Positions 41,303 through 49,749 of a stretch of 56,046 bases of DNA are shown here, in pieces. Origin of the DNA: UBA4923 sp964486135 (lineage in GTDB: Bacteria; Bacillota; Clostridia; Saccharofermentanales; DTU023). Every line of letters starts with the position of its first letter. The stretch's first letter is position 1. Made by a program: the position numbers and the translations under genes. Location of the stretch: assembly GCA_964486135.1 (NCBI GenBank), contig CAZAKT010000006.1:1-56046 (forward strand), written 5' to 3'. The notes beneath the pieces are model-generated. The model ran no database searches. It was not told where the DNA came from and was given only the letters and a program-made list of their open reading frames with translations.

Positions 41303-41821
41303 ATGACCCAGCCTTGTCAGTGCAAGACCCTCGCTGATGACGACCCCCGATACGGGGAGTTGAGGGCCTTCATAGAAGCAGAGGAGAACAAGCAGGGAGT
41401 GGCAATGACTGCCCTGCAGGAAGCGCAACGTCTTTTCGGTTACCTGCCGCTGGAGGTCCACAAATTCATCTCCAGGGAGACAGGGGTTCCCATCGCGGAA
41501 CTCTACGGGGTCACCACCTTTTACAGCCAGTTCACGACCGTTCCCGAGGGGCAGCACCAGATCCAGGTCTGTATGGGGACGGCCTGCTATGTGAAGGGGG
41601 CCCAGAAGGTACTGGACAAGGTGATCGGCGAGTTGGGGATCGGCGTCGGCATGACGACGGAGGACCGTATGTTCACCATCAACGCCGCCCGCTGTCTTGG
41701 CTGTTGCGGACTTGCCCCGGTCATGATGATCGATGACGACGTCTACGCCAACCTGGACAATGTCGATGAAATCCCCTCCATCCTCGCCGCTTACCGCAAG
41801 GGCAAGCTTTCAAGCAAATAG
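41303..41821 (+). CDS. hydC: [FeFe] hydrogenase small subunit, NuoE-like (HydC)
   Basis: 172 residues of the NuoE family with a thioredoxin-like 2Fe-2S fold. Cluster cysteines are in VCMGTACYVKGA and ARCLGCCGLAP. The N-terminal helical part AMTALQEAQRLFGYLP is also conserved. It is first in a three-gene operon with NuoF-like and HydA subunits, the arrangement of electron-bifurcating NADH/ferredoxin-dependent hydrogenases. ATG 41303 follows AAGGAGGAG; an upstream in-frame ATG at 41282 lacks a site. Confidence 0.95.
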   Translation: MTQPCQCKTLADDDPRYGELRAFIEAEENKQGVAMTALQEAQRLFGYLPLEVHKFISRETGVPIAELYGVTTFYSQFTTVPEGQHQIQVCMGTACYVKGAQKVLDKVIGELGIGVGMTTEDRMFTINAARCLGCCGLAPVMMIDDDVYANLDNVDEIPSILAAYRKGKLSSK

Positions 41822-41832
41822 GGGGCAGCTTC

Positions 41833-43737
41833 ATGGTTAATCTAGCAAACAGAGACAAGAGCAAGCAGCTGGAGCCCCTGGCCTCCAGGGAAGCGCTGGA
41901 CCTTCTGCGCGACGAATGGAAGGACCGGCTTGAAGAGCCCCGGCAGATGCGGGTGGTTGTCGGACTCGCGACCTGTGGCATCTCAGCCGGCGCCCGGCAG
42001 GTCTTCGAGGCCTTTGCCCAGGAATTCCGGAAACGGGGCCTGGACCAGATCACCCTGGAAGAGGTCGGCTGCATCGGCATGTGCGTTTACGAGCCCATCG
42101 TCGAAATCTACGAGGAGGGCAAGGACAAGGTCTCCTACATCCAGGTCGACCCCGCCAAGGTGACGACCATCGTCGAAGAGCATATCCTGGGCGGCAGGCC
42201 CTGTCCCAAGCTGACCCTGGCCGGGCTCGAGGATGACAATATCCTTCCGGATTGCACCGGTTTCGATGACCTCCCCTTCTACCGGAAACAGAAACGGATC
42301 GTCCTCCGCAACTGCGGTTTCATCAACCCTGAGGATATCCGTGAATATATCGGCGTTGACGGCTACCAGGCCCTGGCCAAGGTCCTCCTGGACCTGTCGC
42401 CCCAGGAGGTAATCGACCTGGTATCCGCCTCAGGCCTTCGCGGGCGTGGTGGCGCCGGCTTCCCGACCGGCCTTAAATGGAAATTCGCGGCCGACAACCA
42501 GGCGGATCAAAAATACATTATCTGCAATGCTGATGAGGGTGACCCGGGCGCTTTCATGGACCGGTCCGTCCTGGAGGGCGATCCGCACGCCATCATCGAA
42601 TCCCTGCTCATTGGCGGCTACGCCATCGGGGCCTCCCAGGGCTGGATCTATGTCCGGGCGGAATACCCGACAGCGGTCAAGCGCCTCCAGATCGCCATTG
42701 AGGAGGCCAAGGCCCTGGGCCTTCTGGGCAAGGATATCCTGGGCAGCGGCTTTGATTTTGACATCCATATCCGGCTGGGGGCTGGCGCCTTCGTCTGTGG
42801 CGAGGAGACGGCCCTGATCGCCTCCATTGAGGGCAAGCGGGGCATGCCCCGCAACAAGCCCCCCTTCCCTGCCAACAAGGGCCTCTGGGGCAAGCCCACC
42901 ATTATCAACAATGTGGAGACCCTGGCCAATATCCCCGGCATCATCCGCCAGGGACCCGACTGGTTCCGGTCGATCGGAACCGAGAAGAGTCCCGGCACCA
43001 AGGTCTTTGCCCTGGGCGGCAAGATCACCAACACCGGCCTGGTCGAGGTGCCCATGGGCACCACCCTCCGGGAGGTCATCGAGGACATCGGCGGGGGTTG
43101 TCCCCACGGCAAGGAATTCAAGGCCGTCCAGACTGGTGGCCCCTCGGGCGGCTGCCTGACCCGGGAAGCCCTCGACGTCCCCATCGATTTTGACCGCCTG
43201 GTGGAACTGGGCTCCATGATGGGGTCCGGCGGCATGATCGTCATGGACGAAGACAACTGTATGGTTGACATCGCCCGTTTCTTCCTGGATTTCACCGTCG
43301 ATGAGTCCTGCGGCCAGTGCGTCCCCTGCCGGGAAGGCACCAAGCGCATGCTGGAGCTCCTGGACAAGATCACCAGCGGGGCCGCGGTTGAAAAGGACCT
43401 TGACGACCTGCTTGATCTGGCCGGCAATATCAGCCTGACCTCACTTTGCGCCCTGGGACAGACGGCGCCCAACCCCGTACTCTCCACCATGGCCCATTTC
43501 CTGGATGAGTACCGGGCCCACGTCATCGATAAAAAATGTCCCTCCGGCGTCTGCCGCGACCTGCTCGGCTACTACATAAATGAGACCTGCCGCGGCTGCA
43601 CCAAATGTATCCGCGTCTGTCCTGTCGATGCCATCTCTGGAAAAGTCAAGGAACAGCACTATATCGACCAGGCTGTCTGCATCCGCTGCGGCGCCTGCTT
43701 CGAGGTCTGCCCCTTCGACTCGATCGAGCGGCGTTAG
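41833..43737 (+). CDS. hydB: [FeFe] hydrogenase diaphorase subunit, NuoF-like (HydB)
   Basis: 634 residues. An N-terminal thioredoxin-like 2Fe-2S domain (GLATCGISAGA, EVGCIGMCVYEP) is followed by the NuoF core with NADH and FMN sites (GLRGRGGAGFPTGLKW, ICNADEGDPGAFMDR, GAGAFVCGEETALIASIEG), a 4Fe-4S site (SCGQCVPCREG), and a C-terminal pair of 4Fe-4S motifs (CRGCTKCIRVCP, CIRCGACFEVCP). This exact domain order is that of HydB in trimeric bifurcating hydrogenases. It accepts electrons from NADH and is the presumed bifurcation site. It starts 11 bases after hydC with GGGGGCAG upstream. Confidence 0.95.
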   Translation: MVNLANRDKSKQLEPLASREALDLLRDEWKDRLEEPRQMRVVVGLATCGISAGARQVFEAFAQEFRKRGLDQITLEEVGCIGMCVYEPIVEIYEEGKDKVSYIQVDPAKVTTIVEEHILGGRPCPKLTLAGLEDDNILPDCTGFDDLPFYRKQKRIVLRNCGFINPEDIREYIGVDGYQALAKVLLDLSPQEVIDLVSASGLRGRGGAGFPTGLKWKFAADNQADQKYIICNADEGDPGAFMDRSVLEGDPHAIIESLLIGGYAIGASQGWIYVRAEYPTAVKRLQIAIEEAKALGLLGKDILGSGFDFDIHIRLGAGAFVCGEETALIASIEGKRGMPRNKPPFPANKGLWGKPTIINNVETLANIPGIIRQGPDWFRSIGTEKSPGTKVFALGGKITNTGLVEVPMGTTLREVIEDIGGGCPHGKEFKAVQTGGPSGGCLTREALDVPIDFDRLVELGSMMGSGGMIVMDEDNCMVDIARFFLDFTVDESCGQCVPCREGTKRMLELLDKITSGAAVEKDLDDLLDLAGNISLTSLCALGQTAPNPVLSTMAHFLDEYRAHVIDKKCPSGVCRDLLGYYINETCRGCTKCIRVCPVDAISGKVKEQHYIDQAVCIRCGACFEVCPFDSIERR

Positions 43738-43756
43738 AAAAGGAAGGAGTCCGATT

Positions 43757-45574
43757 ATGACCGAGAAAAAAACGAGTGTTACGATTACCATCAATAATCG
43801 CGAGATAGAGGCCCACCCCAATGAGACCGTCTTCCAGGCGGCCCACCGGGCGGGTATCCGGATCCCTTCCCTTTGCTACCTGAAAGATACGAATGAAATT
43901 GCCGCCTGCCGGCTCTGCGTGGCCGAGGTCGATGTCAAGGGAAGGCCCATGCGGGGCCTGCCCGCCACCTGTGTCCTCAAGGTCGAAGAGGGCATGAATG
44001 TCAGGACCAATACGCGGGCGGTCCGCAAGGCAGTCCGGATGAACCTGGAGCTGATCCTGGCCAACCACGATATGAACTGCCCCACCTGCCTCCGCAACGG
44101 GACCTGTGAACTTCAGGCCCTCTGCGAGGAGCGGGGGGTCACCGGGGTCCGCTTTGAGGGGGCCAAGCGGCCCGTCACCATCGACCAGCTCTCCCCCTCC
44201 ATCGTCCGCGACACCAGCAAGTGCATCCTGTGCGGCCGCTGTATCAGCACCTGCAACAAGGTCCAGGGCCTGGGGGTCCTCTCCTTCACCAACCGTGGCT
44301 TCGACACCGAGGTGGGCCCGGCTTTTGACTTCAGCATGAAGGATGTCAACTGCGTCTACTGCGGCCAGTGCATCGAGGCCTGCCCGGTGGCGGCCCTCCA
44401 TGAGCGCCGCCATATCGAGGAGGTATGGGACGCCCTGGACGACCCCGACAAGGTGGTCGTGGTCCAGACGGCCCCTGCCGTCCGTGCCTCACTCGGTGAG
44501 GAATTCGGCTATCCGGTGGGGACCCCTGTAACGGGGAAGATGACGGCGGCCCTGCGGCAGATCGGCTTCGACTATGTCTTTGACACCAACTTCTCCGCCG
44601 ACCTGACCATCAGCGAGGAGGCCAGTGAGCTCCTCCACCGCCTGAGGACGGGCGGGACCCTGCCCATGATCACCTCCTGTTCGCCGGGCTGGATCCGCTT
44701 TTGTGAGATGTATCACCCCGACTTCCTCCCCAATCTTTCGACCTGCAAGTCGCCCCAGAATATGATGGGGGCCCTGGTCAAATCCTATTTCGCCCAGACC
44801 ATGGACCTGGATCCTGAAAATATTGTAGTCGTCTCCTGCATGCCCTGTACGGCGAAAAAATCGGAGGCGGACCGGGATGAGCTCGAGGTCGATGGCATCC
44901 GGGATGTCGATTACTCCATCACAACCCGTGAATTGGGCGACATGATCAAGCAGGCCGGCATCGACTTCCGTGAACTGGAGGAAGAGGCGCCCGACAGCGT
45001 CCTGGGGGACTATACCGGGGCGGCCGTCATCTTCGGGGTGACAGGCGGCGTGATGGAGGCGGCCCTCCGCACAGCGGCCGATGTGCTGACGGGTGAGGAC
45101 CTGCCCAATTTCGAGTATGAGGCCGTCCGTGGCCTGGAAGGCGTCAAGGAGGCCTCGGTCACCCTACCGCTTGACGGTCAGCCCACCGAATTGAAGGTGG
45201 TTGTCTGCTCCAGCGTCAAACAGGCTGATGCCGTCCTGAAGGCGGTGAGGAGGGGTGAGAAAGACTGTCATTTCATTGAGGTTATGGCCTGTCCCGGCGG
45301 CTGTATCCATGGTGGCGGCCAATCCTATGTCTCCGCCAGGGAGCGGATGGACGCCGACCCCCGCCTGGCCCGGGCCAATGCCCTCTACAGCGAGGACGAG
45401 CGCCAGGTCATCCGGAAGTCGCACCAGAACCCCGAGCTCCAGCAGCTGATCGAGCGCTTCCTCGGCCAGCCCAACAGCCCGGTGGCCCACAAGTATCTCC
45501 ATACCCACTATCAGGCCCGATCCTATTACGATCAGATGAGCCGGGAAGAATGTCTTGAAGAAGGACTTATCTAG
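43757..45574 (+). CDS. hydA: [FeFe] hydrogenase catalytic subunit (HydA)
   Basis: 605 residues. N-terminal 2Fe-2S (C40, C51, C54, C72), His-Cys 4Fe-4S (H104, C108, C111, C117), two 4Fe-4S motifs (C156/159/162/166 and C199/202/205/209), then the H-cluster domain. H-cluster motifs are L1 TSCSPGW (306-312), L2 MPCTAKKSE (362-370) and L3 MACPGGCIHGGGQ near residue 515. L1 has Ser where the textbook form is TSCCPxW. A small C-terminal helix region (HTHYQARSYYD) is typical of HydA. It produces or consumes H2 using the ferredoxin/NADH pool. ATG 43757 with AAGGAAGGAG is the start; the frame is open upstream inside hydB. A terminator follows. Confidence 0.95.
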   Translation: MTEKKTSVTITINNREIEAHPNETVFQAAHRAGIRIPSLCYLKDTNEIAACRLCVAEVDVKGRPMRGLPATCVLKVEEGMNVRTNTRAVRKAVRMNLELILANHDMNCPTCLRNGTCELQALCEERGVTGVRFEGAKRPVTIDQLSPSIVRDTSKCILCGRCISTCNKVQGLGVLSFTNRGFDTEVGPAFDFSMKDVNCVYCGQCIEACPVAALHERRHIEEVWDALDDPDKVVVVQTAPAVRASLGEEFGYPVGTPVTGKMTAALRQIGFDYVFDTNFSADLTISEEASELLHRLRTGGTLPMITSCSPGWIRFCEMYHPDFLPNLSTCKSPQNMMGALVKSYFAQTMDLDPENIVVVSCMPCTAKKSEADRDELEVDGIRDVDYSITTRELGDMIKQAGIDFRELEEEAPDSVLGDYTGAAVIFGVTGGVMEAALRTAADVLTGEDLPNFEYEAVRGLEGVKEASVTLPLDGQPTELKVVVCSSVKQADAVLKAVRRGEKDCHFIEVMACPGGCIHGGGQSYVSARERMDADPRLARANALYSEDERQVIRKSHQNPELQQLIERFLGQPNSPVAHKYLHTHYQARSYYDQMSREECLEEGLI

Positions 45575-45601
45575 GAAGAATCCCCTTTTCAGGGAAAAGG
45601 A

Positions 45602-45624
45602 AACGGCCCGCCAGGGCCGTTTTC
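45602..45624 (+). terminator. Terminator of the hydrogenase operon
   Basis: AACGGCCC, loop GCCA, GGGCCGTT, then TTCC. A second imperfect inverted repeat (CTCAGGGCC...GGCCCCTGAG, about 45628-45654) follows before the next gene. Confidence 0.75.
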
Positions 45625-45661
45625 CTGCCTCAGGGCCTGACAGGCCCCTGAGCTTGTCTTC

Positions 45662-46576
45662 ATGTATTCCCTGACCGCCCTCTTCCTCGGCCTGATCCTG
45701 GCCGTCATGGTCTTCATCAACGGCCAACTGACGCTGGAGATCGGCGTCTTCCAGGCTGGGGCCCTGGTCCATGTCGTCGGCGCCGCCTTTGCCCTGGCCG
45801 CCTGTTTCCTGACCAGGCAAAAAGCCCTGCCCCGCACCCGTTCACCCGGCTGGTTTTACCTGGGCGGGGTCGTCGGGGTGACCATGACCCTCTTCAACAA
45901 CCTGGCCTTTGGCAGGATAAGCCTGACCAGCATCGTCGCCCTGGGCCTGCTGGGGCAGACCGCCGCCTCCCTGGTCATAGACGCCACGGGCTGGCTGGGG
46001 ATGTCCCGGAGGCCCTTCCGTAAATCGACCCTTCTGGGCCTGGCCTTCTGCCTGGCTGGTATCGTCGTCATGCTGGACCGGACCGTGGCCGGGGCAACGC
46101 TGGCTGTCTGGCTCTCCCTGGCGGCTGGCCTGGCCGTTGTCCTCTCCCGGTCCATCAACGCCCGTTTGGCCGAAGTTGCCGGGGCCCTGCCGGGCTCTTT
46201 CATCAACCACCTGGTAGGCTTACCGATCACCCTCCTGCTCGCAGTCGCCGCCCGGGAGGGACTGCCCCTCTTCCCCGCCCTCCCTCTCGGCCGGTCCTGG
46301 ATCTATCTGGGTGGGGTCCTGGGGGTCGGGGTGGTCCTCCTCTTCAATATCCTGGTCCCCAGGATCTCCCAATTCAGCCTGACGGTCCTGGTCTTTGTCG
46401 GCCAGGTTCTGGCCGGTGTCCTCCTGGACCTTCTGCAGGGCCAGTTCAGCTTCGACGCCTCCTTTATCGGGGGCCTCCTTATCGCGGCCGGCATCGGCCT
46501 CAACCTTGCCATTGAATATTTCACCGGCAAAAATTCTTCCGGGGAGACGCCGCCCCCTAATCCAGGGTCTCAATGA
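45662..46576 (+). CDS. DMT-superfamily transporter, two DUF606/YdcZ-type repeats
   Basis: 304 residues with about ten membrane helices in two homologous halves. Each half starts like LILAVMVFINGQLTLEIG and contains GGVVGVTMTLFNN / GGVLGVGVVLLFN and a LxxLGLLGQTAASLVIDATG / LVFVGQVLAGVLLDLLQG segment. These are the marks of the DUF606 (YdcZ) branch, which is often a single 140-residue half. The substrate is unknown. The ribosome binding site is weak (GAG about 10 bases upstream). Its 3' end overlaps the convergent peptidase gene by 20 bases. Confidence 0.85.
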   Translation: MYSLTALFLGLILAVMVFINGQLTLEIGVFQAGALVHVVGAAFALAACFLTRQKALPRTRSPGWFYLGGVVGVTMTLFNNLAFGRISLTSIVALGLLGQTAASLVIDATGWLGMSRRPFRKSTLLGLAFCLAGIVVMLDRTVAGATLAVWLSLAAGLAVVLSRSINARLAEVAGALPGSFINHLVGLPITLLLAVAAREGLPLFPALPLGRSWIYLGGVLGVGVVLLFNILVPRISQFSLTVLVFVGQVLAGVLLDLLQGQFSFDASFIGGLLIAAGIGLNLAIEYFTGKNSSGETPPPNPGSQ

Positions 46577-47888
46577 AGCGCTGGTAAAAGGAGAGCATGA
46601 GGCCTATATTTTCAAGGGAGAGATGCTCATCGGTCCCGTGCAGGAGGGCCAGGTCCTCCTCGGTCAGACGGAGGGGCTGGAAGCGGTAGACGTCATCCGC
46701 CAGCTCCTCGTAATACCGGCTATCCGTCCCCCCTGCCATGAGATAGGGGATGACGACGGCGTCAGGGAAAAGCTCCCCGATGGTCCTTTCAAGATGGGCA
46801 TAGGCGGCTGAATCCGTCGAGGCGATCCTTGAGGGCTCCTCGACGGCGATGGGGCGTACCTCATAGCTCATCCCCGTCAGCTCCCGCAGATAGCGGAGGA
46901 TCCCCTCGGACGTATCCCCCTGGAGGATCCTGAAGTTGGCCGTACAGACAGCTTCCTTGGGCAGGACATTGGGGGCTGAGCCACTGGAGCTCATGGTGAA
47001 GGCCACGGTCGATCGCAAGAGGGCCGCCGTCTGCTTGTTGGCCAGCAGGGTCGGCTTCAGGAGGGGGAAGAACAGACGCGGCCTGGCCAGGACCTTGCCC
47101 TGGAAGCCGGACTTGTAGGGGGCCAGGCCCTGGAGCATCTTCTCCACTGTCTCCGTCATCCGGACCGGCAGGGGATGGCCTTCCACCTTATGGATGAACT
47201 CCGCCATATAGCCCAGGCTGGTGTGGGCGGGTGGTGTCGATGAATGACCCTCCTCCCCCGTAAAGACAAATTCAAAACTGGCGCTGGCCTTTTCGGCCAG
47301 GGCGATGACGGCGATCGGCTCCTTGATGCCCATCATGGAACCATCGGAGACCGCCCCGCCTTCATCAAGGACGAATTCAAAGCGGATCTTCTTCTCCCCG
47401 AACCACTCCACGATCTTCTTGGCCCCGAAGCGGCCGTTGACCTCCTCGTCGAAGCCGAAGGCGATCCAGAGATCCCTTTCCGGCTGGAAGTTTTCCTCCA
47501 GTAGGTATTCGACCGTCTCCATGAGGCCGATGACCGAGCTCTTGTTGTCGATAGACCCCCTGCCCCAGACACTGCCGTCGGCGATTACGCCTGAAAAGGG
47601 CCCCTGGTGGGTCCAGCCCTCCTCCAGGGCCGGCACCACATCATAGTGGGCCAGGAAGAGGGCGGGCAGCCGGTCCCCGTCACGGCCCTTCCAGCGATAG
47701 ACCGGGCTGTAGCCGTTGATCAGGGTCCTCTCCAGTTTCGAGTGGACAGCAGGATAGGCCTCCTCGAGAAAGTCCAGAAAGGACTTGAAGACAGGAAGAT
47801 CCATGTCTTCCATCCGGTAGCGTGAGATCGACGGATAGCGAACGGCTTCCGCCAGGCGCCTGCCTGCCTGTTCAATTCTTGATTCCAT
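46557..47888 (-). CDS. M20-family peptidase (carboxypeptidase S-like)
   Basis: 443 residues. Metal and catalytic residues are seen in FLAHYDVVPALEEGW (His, Asp, then Trp loop), VWGRGSIDNKSSVIGL (bridging Asp), AFGFDEEVNGRFGA (catalytic Glu pair), and FVLDEGGAV; a lid-domain His is in GEEGHSSTPPAH. This matches the M20 branch including yeast carboxypeptidase S and PM20D1, which act on blocked peptides or N-acyl amino acids. ATG 47888 follows AAGGAGG. It lies 33 bases after a YfcC-type carrier gene, suggesting uptake and cleavage of one substrate. Confidence 0.9.
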   Translation of the reverse strand: MESRIEQAGRRLAEAVRYPSISRYRMEDMDLPVFKSFLDFLEEAYPAVHSKLERTLINGYSPVYRWKGRDGDRLPALFLAHYDVVPALEEGWTHQGPFSGVIADGSVWGRGSIDNKSSVIGLMETVEYLLEENFQPERDLWIAFGFDEEVNGRFGAKKIVEWFGEKKIRFEFVLDEGGAVSDGSMMGIKEPIAVIALAEKASASFEFVFTGEEGHSSTPPAHTSLGYMAEFIHKVEGHPLPVRMTETVEKMLQGLAPYKSGFQGKVLARPRLFFPLLKPTLLANKQTAALLRSTVAFTMSSSGSAPNVLPKEAVCTANFRILQGDTSEGILRYLRELTGMSYEVRPIAVEEPSRIASTDSAAYAHLERTIGELFPDAVVIPYLMAGGTDSRYYEELADDVYRFQPLRLTEEDLALLHGTDEHLSLENIGLMLSFYQRFIETLD

Positions 47889-47921
47889 TCTTTCCTCCTT
47901 AAATTCCAGGTCCATCCGGCA

Positions 47922-49343
47922 TCAAAGCCCGATGAAATAACCAAGGTAGAGCCAGCCCAGACTGAGCAGGGCCAGGCCGAGCTGCAGGGGGAACTCCCAG
48001 CGCAGCCATTTTGTATAAGAGACCGGTGAAAAACCAAGGCCGATCATGAGGGCGGCATTGGTCGGATAGAGCAGGTTTGAGAAGCCGTCGCCAAAAAGGA
48101 AGGCCTGGACGGCCAGTTGCCTGGAGAGGCCTGTCACATCGACAAGGGGCAGGAGGAGGGGAAGGACAAGGAAGGCCTTGGCCGATCCTGACCCGATAAA
48201 AAAGTTCAGGGCCAGGATAAGAAGCCAGATCCCCAGGATGGCCAGGGGGGTGCTAAGGCTGCCCAGGCGGCTGATGGCCCCGAAGAGGAGGGTGTCCATG
48301 ACAGCACCCCGGATGACGATCTGCTTGATGCTCAAGGCCATGAGGATCAGGACCAGGGCTGGGGCCACGCCGGCCAGGCCGGATAAGAGTGCCCGGCAGG
48401 TCTCCTTCAGGGAGAGGATCCCGGCCAGGAGGACACTGGTGACCGAGCCGGCCAGAAACAAAAGGGCGATCAGGGGGAAACTGATGGAGGAAAGGGCACT
48501 GATGAAGAAGGAGGCGACCAGGAGGCCCAGAATGGCTATGAGGAAGAAGGAAAAGAGGCGGAGGGCCTTGTCGACGCCGGCTGGATAGGTGAGGCTTTCC
48601 CCCTCTTCAAAGACACTGTCCTCCCGGCGGACCAGGGAACGGTCGGGGTCCTTTTCGATCCTCCTGGCATAGTATTGAAGGAAGAGCTGGACGGCCAGGA
48701 AGCTGGTCAGAAAGATGGCCAAGCGGTAGGGGCTGGCCGAATAGAGAGGCAGGTCGGCCAATTTTTGCGCGACCCCCAGGGTAAAAGGGTTGAAGATGGC
48801 CGCGCCAAAGCCAATTCCAGCCGATAAAAGGCTCATACCCAGCCCCGTCAGGGAGTCCCAGCCCATTTTCCGGGCCAGGATAAGGCAGAAGGGCACCAGG
48901 ACGATCAGTTCCTCAAAGATGCCAAAGCAGGCGCCGAAGAGCATAAAGAACAAGCTGACAGCCGACAGGAGCCTGTATTTTTTCCCGGAAAAACGGGCGG
49001 TCAGCCGGTCCATGAGCCTTTCCACCATACTACTCCGGAGGAGGAGGGTGAAGCTGGCCCCCAGAAAAAGCAGGAAGATGAGGATGACCCAGACAAGCTC
49101 CGCCCCGGGGGCCACCAGGACCTCAAGGGGGGCCAGAAACCAGAGATAGGGAGGGTAGGAGGGTTTTTCCGTGTAGCGGAAGGAGCCTTCGACAATCACC
49201 TCCCGCCCCTCCAGGCTGCTGCGTTCGTAAGCCCCCGCCGGCAGGACCAGGGTCAGAAGCCCAGCCAGGATCATGAGGGCCAGGAGGGTGGCAAGTGAAA
49301 TCAGGTAGGACCGTTTCCCGATCCGGAGTGACTGACCTTTCAT
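47922..49343 (-). CDS. YfcC/ArcD-type membrane carrier
   Basis: 473 residues with about 12 helices. LVLPAGAYERSSLEGREVIVEGSF near the N-terminus, the GACFGIFEELIVLVPFCLILARKMGWDSLTGLGMSLLSAGIGFGAAIFNPFTLGVAQ region and FFIGSGSAKAFLVLPLLLPLVD fit the YfcC family (PF03606-like), which carries amino acids, peptides or short carboxylates. It is encoded just before an M20 peptidase, much as AbgT pairs with AbgA/B. The substrate is inferred only. ATG 49343 follows GGAGG. Confidence 0.88.
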   Translation of the reverse strand: MKGQSLRIGKRSYLISLATLLALMILAGLLTLVLPAGAYERSSLEGREVIVEGSFRYTEKPSYPPYLWFLAPLEVLVAPGAELVWVILIFLLFLGASFTLLLRSSMVERLMDRLTARFSGKKYRLLSAVSLFFMLFGACFGIFEELIVLVPFCLILARKMGWDSLTGLGMSLLSAGIGFGAAIFNPFTLGVAQKLADLPLYSASPYRLAIFLTSFLAVQLFLQYYARRIEKDPDRSLVRREDSVFEEGESLTYPAGVDKALRLFSFFLIAILGLLVASFFISALSSISFPLIALLFLAGSVTSVLLAGILSLKETCRALLSGLAGVAPALVLILMALSIKQIVIRGAVMDTLLFGAISRLGSLSTPLAILGIWLLILALNFFIGSGSAKAFLVLPLLLPLVDVTGLSRQLAVQAFLFGDGFSNLLYPTNAALMIGLGFSPVSYTKWLRWEFPLQLGLALLSLGWLYLGYFIGL

Positions 49344-49384
49344 AAGGATCCTCCTCGCCCTCCCAGCTTGCGCGGAAGGCCGCC

Positions 49385-49684
49385 CTAGTCTTGACGGGCG
49401 GATCGTTTAAAAAGAAGCAAGAGCCAAAAGGCGACCATGGCAGCCAGGAGCGCCAGGCCGGTTAAAAGGAAAAACAAGTTGATATTCTTCCCCGCGATCA
49501 AGGCCAGGAGGGCCAGCAAAAGGACAGAAACTATACTTCCAATCAGAAGGCGGCCCAGGCTGGAGGAGAGGAAACGGGGCCAAAACTTCAGCTCTTCCGG
49601 TGTGAAGTCGGATTTCGAGCCTTGGCCCGGCCTCCTCTTCCCCGCTGATGCCTTTTTATCTGCCCTCTTTTTGGATCCAGTCAT
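49385..49684 (-). CDS. Small membrane protein of unknown function
   Basis: 99 residues. A Lys/Arg-rich N-terminal 25 residues, an amphipathic stretch (TPEELKFWPRFLSSSLGRLL), two membrane helices at about 44-63 and 68-90, then a basic end. Not recognised. ATG 49684 has GGGAGG 8 bases upstream. It is divergent from rqcH (66 bases apart) and 41 bases before the YfcC-type gene, with which it may be co-transcribed. Confidence 0.65.
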   Translation of the reverse strand: MTGSKKRADKKASAGKRRPGQGSKSDFTPEELKFWPRFLSSSLGRLLIGSIVSVLLLALLALIAGKNINLFFLLTGLALLAAMVAFWLLLLFKRSARQD

Positions 49685-49749
49685 TGCCTCCGCCTCCCGG
49701 CCCCATGATACTATTATTTTGCCAAGGACAAAAGAAAGGATTCCCCCTG

